DNA of 64,000 bases, taken from the NCBI GenBank assembly GCA_964019695.1, contig OZ026530.1, positions 44,749,716-44,813,715 on the forward strand, written 5' to 3'. Source of the stretch: Loripinus fragilis. Its lineage: Eukaryota; Mollusca; Bivalvia; Lucinida; Lucinidae. The notes beneath the pieces are model-generated. The model was not told where the DNA came from. It searched no databases and worked only from the letters and a program-made list of their open reading frames with translations. Below are positions 1-10,646 of the stretch, in pieces (position 1 is the first letter of the stretch; each line of letters begins with the position of its first letter). The translations under genes were made by a program, and so were the position numbers.

Positions 1-1592
1 ACGTTGTGTTCCTTGTAGTCCTAATCAGTGTCAACACCATCTGAATTCTTCCAGAACTTAGGATTTGAATGCATGGAATGCATTGTTTATGTGAGCAAAC
101 TGCGTAGGTTGATAGATTACACTATGATAATAGTTTAAATCACCATAATTTAATTTGGAACTTCAATTTATTTCATCCTTATAAATTTTCTTAATTTTCT
201 GACACACTTTATACATGTATTGTCATCAACTGCTATACAAATACTCAGAATAACTTATGTATCATTTGGTAACACACGTAACAGTTAAAGCTCAAAGCAT
301 TTATTAAATGAATACTTAAAATAGGTAATCCTTGTTAAAAGAAGTGCATAAACCTGTGTCAGCATGCAAATAAGTTTAAACAGGGTTTGTTAGAGACATC
401 AACTCGAATGTTTCATGCTATTTTGAGGGTAACATACGTAGCTTGGGCCTGAAAAATAGTGTAAGTGACCATAATAAAGAACTTTAAATCATTTAAGAGG
501 CAGCCTTATATGTTTACTATATTCTGCGACAGATGTTATACACGTGTAGTCAATAAATACCATACTGATACTTAGAAATAACGCAGGATACACTAAGTGA
601 CGTATACAACGGTAATAACTCGAGTTATTTATGAAATTAATACTAGAATATGTAATTGTGTTATAAAAAGCTCATAAACCTGTGTCAGCATGCAAATATG
701 TATGAACATGTAATGTTTGAGACATTATCAGGGACGTTTAATGCTATTTCGGGGGTAACATATATAACGTGATGTTACACGTGAACACTGTCACTCTCAT
801 AGGGCTTACATCTTTCATTTTGTGTCTTATATAATGTAGTTTCAGAAAATTATAGTGTCCAAAATTCCCCCTGGGGGTCTACAACCAGCTCAAGGCTTAA
901 AGTAAGTGAGTATGATCAGGAAATATCCCAATCACATAGGCTACTGCAGAACAACCCATGGCACCGTCAGGAAGAGCCACAGAACATTTATAGTAACAAT
1001 ACATCTGTAAGACAATAATAGCAAAGCAACCAGATTTCTCTTCCACTTCAAGATGACTGCAAAATTAGATTGGACAGAAAGTAAATGCATAAGAAAACAA
1101 AGACAAACATAGAACTCCCACAAACAACCAGAAGTACGTTAAACATTATATAAACAACACCAGTAACCACCGCCTTAGAATGGACAGCAGCCTAAGCCAC
1201 CAGGGGGCTAAAATGCATTTTACTAGCGCTAAATCTTCGCCCTAGATTCTGTTGTTGTTTAAACTCAGAAATATTTCGCTCGCATGGAAGCTTCCTACAT
1301 AACAGAGTTCTCACTAGGATTTTGAAAACAGGAGTTATAGAATACATCCCTGGAAAAAGTTGGAGTCAAAACTGAACAGTTGGAGTTTGATCCAGAAAAC
1401 TGTAAAAAATGTTTGCATTATTTCAAAATACTTGTGAGAACTATGATACTATACCGTCTGACAAATAGTTATTTGTTCATTTTCCAAATGATTACATCGA
1501 ACAATGTGGTAGCTTCGGTAAATACTGCATAATATTAAAAGCTAAGATGAACTTCTGTATTCCGTTTAACAACTTGATACTGTAAAGGGGTA
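1..1592. repeat. R-arm module, unit 1
   Basis: Non-coding module that recurs at 7555 and 19110. Seen directly: it is the reverse complement of the L-arm module, best matched between about 350-870 here and 15262-15800. Landmarks are GTAACATACGTA at 429 and a similar site at 755, 326 bp apart. The L-arm carries the inverted motif ending at 15390 and 15715, 325 bp apart. A minus-strand open stretch at 941-1123 recurs in unit 2 but is explained by the duplication. No gene is supported. Confidence 0.75.
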
Positions 1593-2166
1593 CGTGCATT
1601 AAGGGGTTATTTTGGCCCCCTTTAGAGCTCAAAACTGAAAATTGCTTTTCACCAATTTCTTTTGATTGGTTTATAGGAAGAATAACTGAAGTGTAAAATT
1701 TTCGAATTTAAAAAAAAATGTTTCGGTTGCTAAGTGACAAAAATTGCCAACAAAATAGGCTTAAAACAGAGAATTGCCATTTTGGACCAAATTTAAGGCT
1801 ATTGAATTTTCAAGAATTAGATATCAGCACAGCTAAATACCAAAACATCCTTTAATATGTTATGTGCCGTGGTAGTTCTCATCTTCTGTTAAAATATCTT
1901 TTTGGTATTTGCTTGTGCTCTATGTTAATTTCTCTATCAAACTTCTCATTTTTGCTCCAAAATGGTCAATTTCCTCTTTTCCACCTATTTTGGCCGCCAT
2001 TTTTGTTACCGTAGCAACGGTAAAAGTCAAAGTAATTTGAAACTTTTACACTTTGTTTTTTGCTTTAATAAACTGGTAAGAACAAATTGGAGAAAATCAT
2101 TTTTTTATTTTAGCCTCATGGGGTGGGGGGGGGGGGGGGGGGGGGCAAAAAAGCTCCTTAATGCGC
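1593..2166. mobile_element. Fold-back MITE, unit 1
   Basis: About 570 bp whose two halves are imperfect reverse complements of each other. The left end reads GTGCATTAAGGGG..TTTTGGCCCCC and the right end ..GGGGCAAAAAAGCTCCTTAATGCGC. Internal landmarks (gaattgccattttgg versus ccaaaatggtcaatttcc; caaaataggc versus cctattttggc) pair almost to the centre near 1870. That is the form of a non-autonomous DNA element with very long inverted repeats. Related, rearranged copies lie at 8846-9800 and 21371-23215, and right-end remnants at about 38400 and 54550. Confidence 0.7.
2125..2145 (+). repeat. Poly-G tract in MITE right arm
   Basis: A run of 21 G. The same position holds about 9-11 G in units 2, 4 and 5 and only 5 G in unit 3, so the tract length is unstable between paralogs. 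It could form a G-quadruplex or simply reflect slippage. Confidence 0.9.
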
Positions 2167-2941
2167 TTAGCTTTTTGAGGCCCTCCGTTTCTCATGATTA
2201 AACAACAGTTCATGGTGCATCAAAGGACTTGTACGAATTGACATGTCAATTATAGTTTGTTTTGTGGGAACATACTATTTCACTGCACAACATGTTACAT
2301 CATTGAGAATAGGGCAACAAATAATATGACAAACTAGCAACATTCAGCCTGATATAGGTATGCCCAGATTAATCTGATTCTCCGTTGCTAGCATAATGTT
2401 TAACGTCATGCCTGTAATTATTTTCAATATCCAGACTTTTAGCAGTTCACATGTTATCACTGAGACTTTAAGTGTGACTTGCTGACAAGCTGTCTTATTT
2501 AGCATTAGCTACGATTGCAGACTTTCAAACCCCCATTAGAATGAACAGACCTAAATGAATATAAAAATTCTATTGCAAACTGTATGTTATGTATTTGTGT
2601 TAACATGTCCATTATGCACATTGCACATGTCTAACTTATAACGTTTACCGTTTTTAGATTTATGAAGAACATTGAGGCACAGCTTTGCCAATACGCTGCT
2701 AGAATTTGATGGTGTTGCCATTCGTATAGACTAAAGATTTGAACACCCCTTGGGATTGGCCATATCAAGAGATGTTAACGCTCTACTCATGCAGCTTGGT
2801 TTAGCAGACATGATTTTATTCAATTAAATACAAAAACTTGATCGAGAGCATCTATCTTGAGGACACATGGGCTGGTTCTTGCAGCAGTAAATGATGTACT
2901 TTATCATTTAATAAAACAAGTACTACATTTGTTTTCTCCAG
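2167..2941 (+). promoter_or_regulatory. Conserved 5' flank of ZNF copy A with splice acceptor
   Basis: This flank is shared almost base for base with the flanks of copies B, D, E and F. It holds a possible acceptor TTTTTAG at 2651-2657, followed by ATTTATGAAGAACATTG. A pyrimidine-rich tract ending in AG at 2940-2941 gives a strong acceptor. From that acceptor to the gene ATG is exactly 62 nt in all five copies. An in-frame TGA lies 28-30 nt before the ATG, so the visible ATG is the natural start if the exon is used this way. No TATA box or start site can be assigned. Confidence 0.55.
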
Positions 2942-3003
2942 GGTTGAACCTGAAGCTGTATGCTTGTTAAGCTTGAAGTAAATGTATCACTCAACCAATT
3001 GAT

Positions 3004-3150
3004 ATGTCGAGCTATTTATCTGCTCATACATTGAAGAAGCCATATACGTGTGGCCATTGTGGTGACTGTTTCACTCTGTTAGCTCTTTTGAAGAATCATA
3101 TGCTTGTTCATATAGAAGAGAAGACATATAACTATGAATCTTGCTTTTAA
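3004..3150 (+). pseudogene. ZNF copy A, 5' part (frameshifted)
   Basis: Opens at the same ATG as the intact copies and encodes the N-terminal finger (C-x2-C at residues 16-19, H-x3-H at 32-36) and the start of one mini-finger unit. At 3145-3148 there are four T where other copies have three. The inserted T creates an immediate TAA at 3148-3150 and moves the remaining fingers into another frame (they open at 3134). This 48-residue product would carry one finger only. I read the copy as disabled unless the downstream ATG is used. Confidence 0.75.
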
Positions 3151-3691
3151 AGAGCATACGCTTGTCCATACAGGAGATAGGCGATACAAATGTGACACGT
3201 GTGGAAAGTGTTACAGTAAATTATCTACCTTGAAGGCACATACACGTGTTCATACAGGAGAAAGGCCATATTGCTGTGACGTTTGTGGTAAATGTTTTAC
3301 TCAGTTATCTACCTTGAAGAACCATGAACGGATTCACTCAGGAGAAAGGCCATATAGCTGTGACATTTGTGGTAAATGTTTTACTCAGTTATCTAACTTG
3401 AAGGCACATGAACGGATGCACTCAAAAGAAAAGCCAAATAGCTGTGACATTTGTGGTAAATTTTATAGTCGTCCATCTTCATTGAAGACACACAAGCGTA
3501 TTCATTCAGGAGAAAAGCCGTATAGCTGTGACATTTGTGGTAAACGTTTTACTCAGCCATCTTCATTGAAGACACATACGCTTATCCATACAGGAGATAA
3601 ACCTTACAGTTGTGACACTTGTGGTAAAGGTTTTACTAGACCATCTACATTGAAGACACACGTGCTTATTCATAAAGGTGAAGGCACATAA
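3134..3691 (+). CDS. C2H2 zinc-finger protein, copy A, downstream reading frame (185 aa)
   Basis: Encodes six consecutive C2H2 fingers of the form [YFN]-x-C-x2-C-x3-[FY]-x5-L-x2-H-x3-H, joined by TGERP, SGERP, SKEKP or SGEKP linkers typical of the Krueppel-like class. The product would be a nuclear DNA-binding protein; the target is unknown. Helix positions -1/2/3/6 read K-S-T-A, Q-S-T-N, Q-S-N-A, R-S-S-T, Q-S-S-T, R-S-T-T. Most fingers carry an extra Cys just before the core aromatic residue (CGKCF). The ATG at 3134 is out of frame with the family start at 3004, because of the inserted T at 3145-3148. It could serve as a new start, losing the N-terminal finger, or the whole copy may be a pseudogene. 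The last finger, RPSTLKTH, is shared with B and E. TAA ends it at 3689-3691. Confidence 0.6.
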   Translation: MNLAFKEHTLVHTGDRRYKCDTCGKCYSKLSTLKAHTRVHTGERPYCCDVCGKCFTQLSTLKNHERIHSGERPYSCDICGKCFTQLSNLKAHERMHSKEKPNSCDICGKFYSRPSSLKTHKRIHSGEKPYSCDICGKRFTQPSSLKTHTLIHTGDKPYSCDTCGKGFTRPSTLKTHVLIHKGEGT

Positions 3692-4479
3692 GCTTCGTCT
3701 TCACTGGTTAAAATGCTATAAAACTGTAACGTTTCTGGTTAATATTTTACTTGATAAGTTGAATTGATGACTGCCTCCACTACTTGAGGAAATAATGCTT
3801 TTCTCATATAGGACACACGACTGCTGAAAAAAAATACACGGCTGCTGTAAGTCACGCAAGGCGTTCATATGGCTAACGCACGTGCTCGCACTTGCACGTT
3901 TTGCCTGCAAATGCCGCAAGATACAAATACAAATATATACAAGTTACAGAATGTAAAAGGATTAGAACGAAAGCTGGAAGCTTATGTTATTCTTCCCCTA
4001 GCAATAATCAGATGTAAATATAATGGCGTTGTTTGTGTTAGCTGTTGAAATATAATACTTAAACATAGTCGTACTTGTCACGTTAACATACCAATGCGCC
4101 AAATATGTGTATATTACGTCTTCATTAACGACATTGATATTTTGCTGTTGTTCTCATTTAATTAACACATACATAATGTGTACTATTCAGCACTTCGTTA
4201 TGGCGGTTCTAAAACTTTAGCAGGTCTAATTATTCTAATGTGAAAATGTAGAACAGAAAAATACTTAATAACAAAAGTCACTGAAAAAAGAGGGGAAATG
4301 CAAGCACGTAGTTTGTAAATGTTGATTCCAACGTCAGAAATTGCATAATGCCAAAAATGCACTATACGTTTCAATGAAAATTGAATACTAAAAAAAAGGA
4401 AAAAGAGATGATGAATAAGCAGAGCAGCCTTGCGTTCAGTGAATTTAACTTGAGGTATGCAATATTGTCAGCAATCTGC
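3692..4479 (+). other. 3' flank of copy A
   Basis: The first ~100 bp match the 3' flanks of B (12197) and E (40692). Sequence from about 4200 matches 12940 onward in unit 2. No AATAAA is seen at the position where B and E have one, in line with decay of copy A. No gene seen. Confidence 0.5.
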
Positions 4480-4810
4480 TGCATGCTTTAAATCGCACGA
4501 CCAAACGATCGTACGATTGGTGTGAAACAGGTTTTGAATTTGCCTTTCTAGATTAGATATATATTTAAATACCATTGTCTCCTGAACCACGGATCCAAAA
4601 TCACAAGAATTTCACAAAAATGGCTCACATGTTGCCCTCTACTAGAACTGATCAGATGGTTCTCCTTTGCTGAACAACATGGCTTACAGAGATAAAAATA
4701 GACATGTTTTTAAATCCTATCTCCTAAGCTACAGGCAAATTACATCGTCTATTTATGTGCTAGGACTCAGGTGAGCGACCCAGGGCCCTCTTGTTTATGA
4801 TTTAAACTCT
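4480..4810. repeat. Interspersed module ending GTGAGCGACCCAGGGCCCTC
   Basis: Related copies lie at about 13250-13350 (internally deleted), 26270-26600 and 63090-63415. It contains the palindrome-like CGATCGTACGATTGG and ends in CAGGTGAGCGACCCAGGGCC followed by CTCTTGT. I recall very similar modules from bivalve genomes, but their class is unknown to me. Non-coding. Confidence 0.6.
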
Positions 4811-4929
4811 TATGTATATCTAATTAGGCAGGCCACTAAATGTCTCAGTTTTTATATTTGCATGTGAAAAAAGGTATCCTGTTTCAGTGTTTTTATAGTT
4901 ACAACATTTTGATAAAATAATGATTGATT

Positions 4930-5545
4930 AACCAGGTTTTCAGATGGGCCCTACTTTTTCTTGAAAAAGCCCTACTTTTTCACTCTAAATTTAAATGTCA
5001 TTTACGCGATAAAAATACAGGATTTTTTCTCCCTTGCTCAAATTTTAGAAATTAATTATTATTTTTTTCAGGGAGTAGACAGCTTATAAACTAAATCATT
5101 CGTTCCGATTTTAAACCCAAAATAACTCTGTTTTGCTAGTATTATTATCACAATTATTATCTTGCTTAAATATTGAGTATGAACTATTTTATTTCATGTT
5201 TTCCAACTGATTGTATATGATTTTATGCTTGGAAAAGCCCTACCATTGCTACTTTTTTACCAATACTTCTTGCAAAATTTTATCAGTGTTTTCTTTTTGT
5301 TGAAGGGCACTTGAAAGCCTTATTAATGACTTTTTTATGAGTTCTGTACAAAAGAAGAAGCCCTTCTTTCACTACTGTTTTACATTCGAAATCACTAGTT
5401 TTATTTTGAAAACTTTGATCTCTACATTTTCCGTAGTTTTTGTAAGCCTGTTTATCTGCAGGTTAGTACTCAGGAAGGCACATTTCGCCATAACTTAAAG
5501 ATTGTTGACTGGGAAGTAAAGAACCAACAGAACAAAATAGTTTCA
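4930..5545. repeat. CTACTTTTT module, unit 1
   Basis: Characterised by repeated GCCCTACTTTTTCTTGAAA and CCCTACTTTTTCAC phrases, with a conserved end ATAACTTAAAGATTGTTGAC at about 5494. Further copies: 13500-14120, 26735-27330, 45366-45745 (partial), 48190-48700 and 48850-49090 (diverged), 63540-64000. The ~60-bp end is also found at the 3' end of the SINE copies at 9056 and 61884. No convincing protein. Confidence 0.65.
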
Positions 5546-5904
5546 TATATAAAATATTCCTTATGTTTCAATGGTAGTCTCAACTTGTCAATATTTAGAA
5601 TTGAAACTCTGAGATACACAGGTCAATAATTTAATGAAAGTACCATAGTACCATACTTATGACATACATGATTTAGAAGATAAAATGTTGCATTTTGACA
5701 CTATGTTCAAAATAGGGGGGGGGGTCAGGTTATATCTCTTACGGTTTCCAGGGAGGGAGGACATTGTATTTAAACTTTGTTAGGCGGGGGAGCATCCAAA
5801 ATTTGTATAATGGATGGGCATCTTTGCCGCCCCCAATCCCCTCCCCCACGACACTTAAATAATGAGCGGTTCCTTATTTACCTTTTTAGGTTATAGGAAA
5901 GCAC
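5546..5904. repeat. Shared G/C-tract spacer, unit 1
   Basis: Matches 14121-14479 and 27331-27690. Contains short G runs at about 5716 and C runs at about 5830 that vary in length between units. No gene seen. Confidence 0.5.
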
Positions 5905-7480
5905 TTAATTGCAGTTGCAGATATACATGTATTCAAATAGCAAGAGTTAGTACAAGTCATTTACCTTTCACCCTGACTAAGTTTGACTCTCTTTGTAAGT
6001 AGGCTATTTTGATGTTTGAAAACAAATATAGTCACCCCCGATGTAGTGTACGTTACAATTTTCATTAAACAACCTTTTAAATGATAAATGAATCCAATAT
6101 AAGTTGTTTTAAATTTTATTGAAACCATTTTATGTTGATTAAGGACCTCGGACAGTTTCCTATTCAATCTGCCCAAATTTTGACACCCTGATGCTAAGAT
6201 AAAGCATATTTGACACCATATTTTTGTGCTTGAATAAAACCCTGACATTTAGTGTACATAGCAAAATAAAAATATTTTGAAAATAATGCATGATTGTGCC
6301 AGGACATTAGGGTTTAGGGGGAGGGGGTATTTTTTGTGACCCAATCTTATTTCACAGAAAATCAAAGTTTTGCCGGTTATTCACCTAAATATATGGAAAT
6401 ACGATGTTTGGGGCATAAAACTAGCGACGAAAGTGATGCGTTTGCATTAAATTCAGGTTGAGAAGACTCAATAGCTTCTCCTAAATAAGTATGCTGTCCA
6501 TAACTTTTGACAATTAACTGTAGTGTATGAATGCAGGCAATTTGACATGTTCACTCAGGTGTATCATACCTTCATACTGTATAAGCCATAGTCTAGATAA
6601 ACACAAATTTTGAGCTTAAAAATATAAATATATTTCAAATCATCAGCTTTAACCTATAAATTGGTGCTTAAAAGAACCGTCTCATTGCGACGGTTCTTTT
6701 GAGTACCCACAACATATGTTTTGGTTGAGAAATAAGACAATTAATAACTTGGTACGCAATCATAACTAAAGCCCTGATACATGCCATTGTAAATGGATAT
6801 TTACCTACAGGTTTGTACAAAATAAGTTCCGGATAAGGTTTTATAATAAATTGTTTTTGAGCATTTTGACATCGTTCCCCCCCGTGACCAATCATGCCGT
6901 TTTTATATGATGTGTGAAATGTAAAACTACAACAGTATGCAAAAGGATTAGTTTGGTCACGGGGGGGAAAGCACTTCAGTAAAACTTTTTCTGTTTTCTA
7001 TATGTTGAATAGCAAAAACAGGGTTTTCAACCCATATTTTTAAATATGTACTTGTCCAATGAGAAAAACACTTTTGCAGATAATTCGAGAGTTGAACCTA
7101 CAATCTTTTTGATGGAAAAACTATCCTTTTCTGTGAAACCTTTTTCTTGCCATTTTATGGGCAATTCTTGATTAAGACTGTCCGAGGTCCTTTGGTATTT
7201 TACTTGGACCCTGTATTGTGTCCGAGGTATTTTATTAACTGCAAAACTGCAAGCATTATGTTTCTATCTTATATAGATCTACTGTTTGAGATATTAGATG
7301 TTTAACATAATAGCCCCATATCGCACAAAAATGTCAAATGTAATTTTCTATGCCTTGCGCTGGCTATAGCCCCCTCCCCCCAGGGGGAATTTTGTACACT
7401 ATGATTTCCAGATACTACATTATATCAGCCAAAAATGAAATATGTTAGCCCTCTGAGAGTGGCAGCATTAGCGTGTAATA
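5905..7480. repeat. L-arm module, unit 1 (truncated and interrupted)
   Basis: Begins with TACTTAATTGCAGTTGCAG-type sequence shared with 14480, 33120 and 51395. It is split by a TIR element at 6141-7192 and ends after GAGAGTGGCAGCATTAGCG near 7475. It is followed at 7555 by the inverted R-arm, so unit 1 ends in a compressed inverted-repeat pair. Confidence 0.65.
6141..7192. mobile_element. 1.05-kb TIR transposon, non-autonomous
   Basis: Perfect 16-bp terminal inverted repeats: AAGGACCTCGGACAGT at 6141-6156 and its reverse complement at 7177-7192. The uninterrupted site GATTAATTTGGTATT is present in the L-arms of units 2, 4 and 5 (about 15098, 36347, 52412), which shows insertion. Internal hairpins: 12-bp arms at 6670-6681/6689-6700, and 17-bp arms TTCCCCCCCGTGACCAA at 6875-6891/6953-6969. 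No transposase is visible; superfamily not assigned. A fragment of a relative lies inverted at 50512-50720. Confidence 0.8.
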
Positions 7481-7531
7481 TCATTCGCGGATCCAGAAAG
7501 TTTTGTCAGAGGGGGTCCAAATTTGAAAACG

Positions 7532-7553
7532 TTTTTTTTTTTTTTTTTTTTTT
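7532..7553 (+). repeat. Poly-T tract at unit 1/unit 2 junction
   Basis: 22 T between the truncated L-arm and the R-arm of unit 2. It could be the reverse-strand poly-A tail of a retroposed fragment or plain slippage. Confidence 0.9.
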
Positions 7554-7554
7554 A

Positions 7555-8845
7555 TAATAGTTTAAATCACCATACTTTAATAAGGAACTTCAATTTATTT
7601 CAGCCTTATAATTTTTTCTAAAATCTCTGACAGATTTTATGTATAGTCAACAGCTGCTATACAGATACTCAGAATAACTTAAAGTTAAAGCTCAAAGCAT
7701 TTATTAAATGAATACTTTAAATAGGTAATCATTGTTAAAAGAAGAACATAAACCTGTGCCAGCATGCACATAAGTGTAAACAGGGCTTGTTAGAGACATC
7801 GACTTGAATGTTTCATGCTATTTTGAGGGTAACATACGTAACATGGGCATGAAAAATAGTGTATGTGACCATAATAAAGAACTTTAAATCATTTAAGAAA
7901 CAGCCTTATATATTTACTATATTCTGGGACAGTTGTTATACACGTGTAGTCAATAAATACCATACTAATGCTGGGAAATAACGCAGGAAACACTAAGTAA
8001 CGTATACAACGGTAATAATTTGAGACATTTATGAAATTAATACTAAAATATGTTCATAAACCTGTGTCTGCATGCAGGTATGTATGAACACGTAATGTTT
8101 GAGACATTATCAGGGACGTTTAATGCTATTTTGGGGTTAACGTATATAACGTGATATTACACGTTAACACTGTCACTCTCAGAGGGCTAACATCTTTCAT
8201 TTTGTGTCTTATATAATGTAGTTTCAGAAAATTATAGTGTCCGAAATTCCCCCTGGGGGGTCTACAGCCAGCTCAAGGCTTAAAGTAAGTGAGTATGATC
8301 AGGAAATATCCTAATCACATATAGGCTACTGCAGACCAACCCACCGCACCGTCAGGAAGTGCCACAGAACATTTATAGTAACAATATATCTGTAAGACAA
8401 TAATAGCAAAGCAACCAGATTTCTCTTCCTCTTCAAGATGACTGCAAAATTAGATTGGACAGAAAGTAAATGCATAAGAAAACAAAGACAAACATAGAAC
8501 TCCCACAAACAGCGGGAAGTACGTTAAACAATAGATAAACAACAACAGAAACCACCGCCTTAGAATGGACAGCAGCTTAAGCCACCAGGGGGCTTAAATG
8601 CATTTTACTAGCGCTTAATCTTCGCCCTAGATTCTGTTGTTGTTAAAACTCAGAATTATTTCGCTTGCAAGGAAGCTTCCTACTTAGCAGAGTTCTCACT
8701 AGGATTTGGAAAACAGAAGTTATAGAATCCATCCCTGGAAAAAGTTGGAGTCAAAACTGATAAGTTGGAGTTTGATCCAGAAAACTTGGAGTTTTAGCAG
8801 AAATATGAAAAATGGTTGCATTAACTCAAAATGCTTGTGAGAACT
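7555..8845. repeat. R-arm module, unit 2
   Basis: Closely similar to 115-1440. It stops at GAGAACTATG, where about 400 bp, including the left arm of the fold-back MITE, have been lost relative to unit 1. The minus-strand open stretch at 8326-8508 mirrors 941-1123 with a few differences. No independent gene is supported. Confidence 0.75.
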
Positions 8846-9800
8846 ATGTGTGCCGTGATAGTTCTCATCATCTGTTGTTTTTTTTTTTTTTTGAATTTGC
8901 TGGTGCTCTATATTAATTCCTCTGTTACATGTCTTAAATTTGCTCCAAAATGGTCAATTTTCTATTTTCAGCCTATTTTGGTGGCCATTTTTGTTACCAT
9001 ATCAACCGTAAAAGTGGAATCAATACCAGACCTTTACACTTTGGCTATTGTTCTTTTTTGTTTTTGTTTGATTTGATTCTTTACGTCCACTCAACAATCT
9101 TTCAGTTATGCGGGACGGTCTTCCTGGGTTGAACCAGTACTAAGCTAGGATAAATGTGTCTTGCTCAAGGACCACAACGCAGTGACGCCGGTGAGGCTCG
9201 AACCCGCGGCCCTTCGGTCTCGAGTCAAGCACTCTACCACTGAGCCACTGTGCTCCCTATCTATTGTTCTAATAAACTAATAAGAAGAACTTTGTGAAGA
9301 GCAACTTTTACTTTTTTGACCTCATAGGGGGGCCAAAATAGCCTCCTAATGCACATACCCCTTTCCGAATTTATTAAAATGTTACCGTTGCTATGGAAAC
9401 AAAAATGGCACACAAAATAGGCTTAAAACAGAGAATTGCCATTTTGGACCAAATTTGAGGCTTTTGGAGACTGAATTTTCAAGAATTAGATATCAGCACA
9501 GCTAAATACCAAAACATCATTTTAATATGTTATGTGCCGTGGTAGTTAAAATATCTTTTTGGTATTTGCTTGTGCTCTATGTTAATTTCTCTGTCAAACT
9601 TCTAATTTTTGCTCCAAAATGGTCAATTTCTTATTTTCAGCCTATTTTGGTGGCCATTTTTGTTACCATAGCAACGGTAAAAGTCAAAGTAATTTAACTT
9701 TTACACTTTGGTTATTGTTTTAATAAACTTGTAAGAAGAAATTGGAGAAAAACAATTTCTATATTTTTGTCTCATAGGGGGGGGGGGCAAAAAAGCTCCT
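8846..9800. mobile_element. Rearranged fold-back MITE, about 1.5 copies, unit 2
   Basis: Two right-arm copies (8846-9360 and 9533-9800) are separated by a piece of left arm (9370-9530). The GTGCCGTGGTAGTT and CCTATTTTGGTGGCCATTTT landmarks therefore occur twice, about 690 bp apart. A SINE is inserted in the first right arm. A run of about 9 G at 9778 corresponds to the poly-G tract of unit 1. Confidence 0.6.
9056..9260 (-). mobile_element. tRNA-derived SINE
   Basis: Read on the minus strand, the head has an A-box-like TGGCTCAGTGG and a B-box-like GGTTCGAGCC at tRNA spacing. Then come a body with CCTTGAGCAAGACACAT and a tail CATAACTGAAAGATTGTTGA, ending in an A-rich run (9056-9071 as T-rich on +). 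A 9-bp target-site duplication CTATTGTTC flanks it at 9047-9055 and 9261-9269. Paralogous MITE copies lack it. A second copy lies at 61884-62074. Confidence 0.85.
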
Positions 9801-10584
9801 TAATGCTCCTTAAGGCCCTCCGTTGCTCGTGATTAAACAACATGTCATGGTGCATCAAAGGGCTTGTACGAATTGACATGTCAATTATAGTTTGTTTTGT
9901 GGGAACATACTATTTCACTGCACGACATGTTACACCATTGAGAATAGGGCGACAAGTAATATGACAAACTAGCAACATTCAGCCTGATGTAAGTATGCAC
10001 AGCTAAATCTGGATCACTGTTGCTAGCATAATGCTTAACGTCTTGCCTTTAATTATTTTCAATATCCAGACATGAAGCTGTTCACGTGTTATCACTGAGA
10101 CTTTAAGTGTGACTTGCTGACAAGCTGACTTATTTAGCATTAGCTACGATTGCAGACTTTCAAACTCCCAGTAGAATGAATATGACTGAGTAAACAGACT
10201 AAAATGAATATAAAAATTCTATTGCAAATTGTGTGTTACGTATTTGTATTAACATGTCCATTATGTACATTGCACATGTCTAACTTGTAACGTTTTAGAT
10301 TTATGAAGAAAATTGAGGTACAGCTTTGCCAATACGCTGCTAGAATTCGATGGTGTTGCCATTGGTATAGACTTAAGATTCGAACACCCCTAGGGATTGG
10401 CCATATCAAGATATTGTTAAAGCTACACTCATGCAGCTTGGTTTAGCAGACATGATTTTGTTCAATTAAATACAAAAACTTGATCGAGAGCATCTATCTT
10501 GAGGACACATGGGCTGGTTCATGCAGCAGTAAACGATGTACTTAATCATTTAATCCGACAAGTACTACATTTTGTTCCCTTCAG
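9801..10584 (+). promoter_or_regulatory. Conserved 5' flank of ZNF copy B with splice acceptor
   Basis: Same flank as in copy A. The upstream possible acceptor is shortened (ACGTTTTAG near 10293), while the proximal one, TTCCCTTCAG, ends at 10584. Exon start to ATG is 62 nt. Confidence 0.5.
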
Positions 10585-10646
10585 GGTAGAACCTGAAGCT
10601 GTATGCTTGTTAATTTTGAAGTAAATATATCACTCAACCAATTGAT

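Noticed and set aside
941..1123. 60-codon minus-strand frame repeated at 8326-8508
   Set aside because: Conservation is explained by recent duplication of the R-arm; unit 3 has lost the region; no recognisable protein.
2662..2709. Conserved 15-codon frame MKNIEAQLCQYAARI in the ZNF 5' flank
   Set aside because: Its end differs between copies (open for 48 codons in B), and the conservation is no higher than that of the surrounding flank.
2960..3040. Upstream ATG in the leader, overlapping the ZNF start in another frame
   Set aside because: Present in A, B, E-like and F leaders, but the ATG is lost in intact copy D, so there is no evidence of a regulatory upstream ORF.
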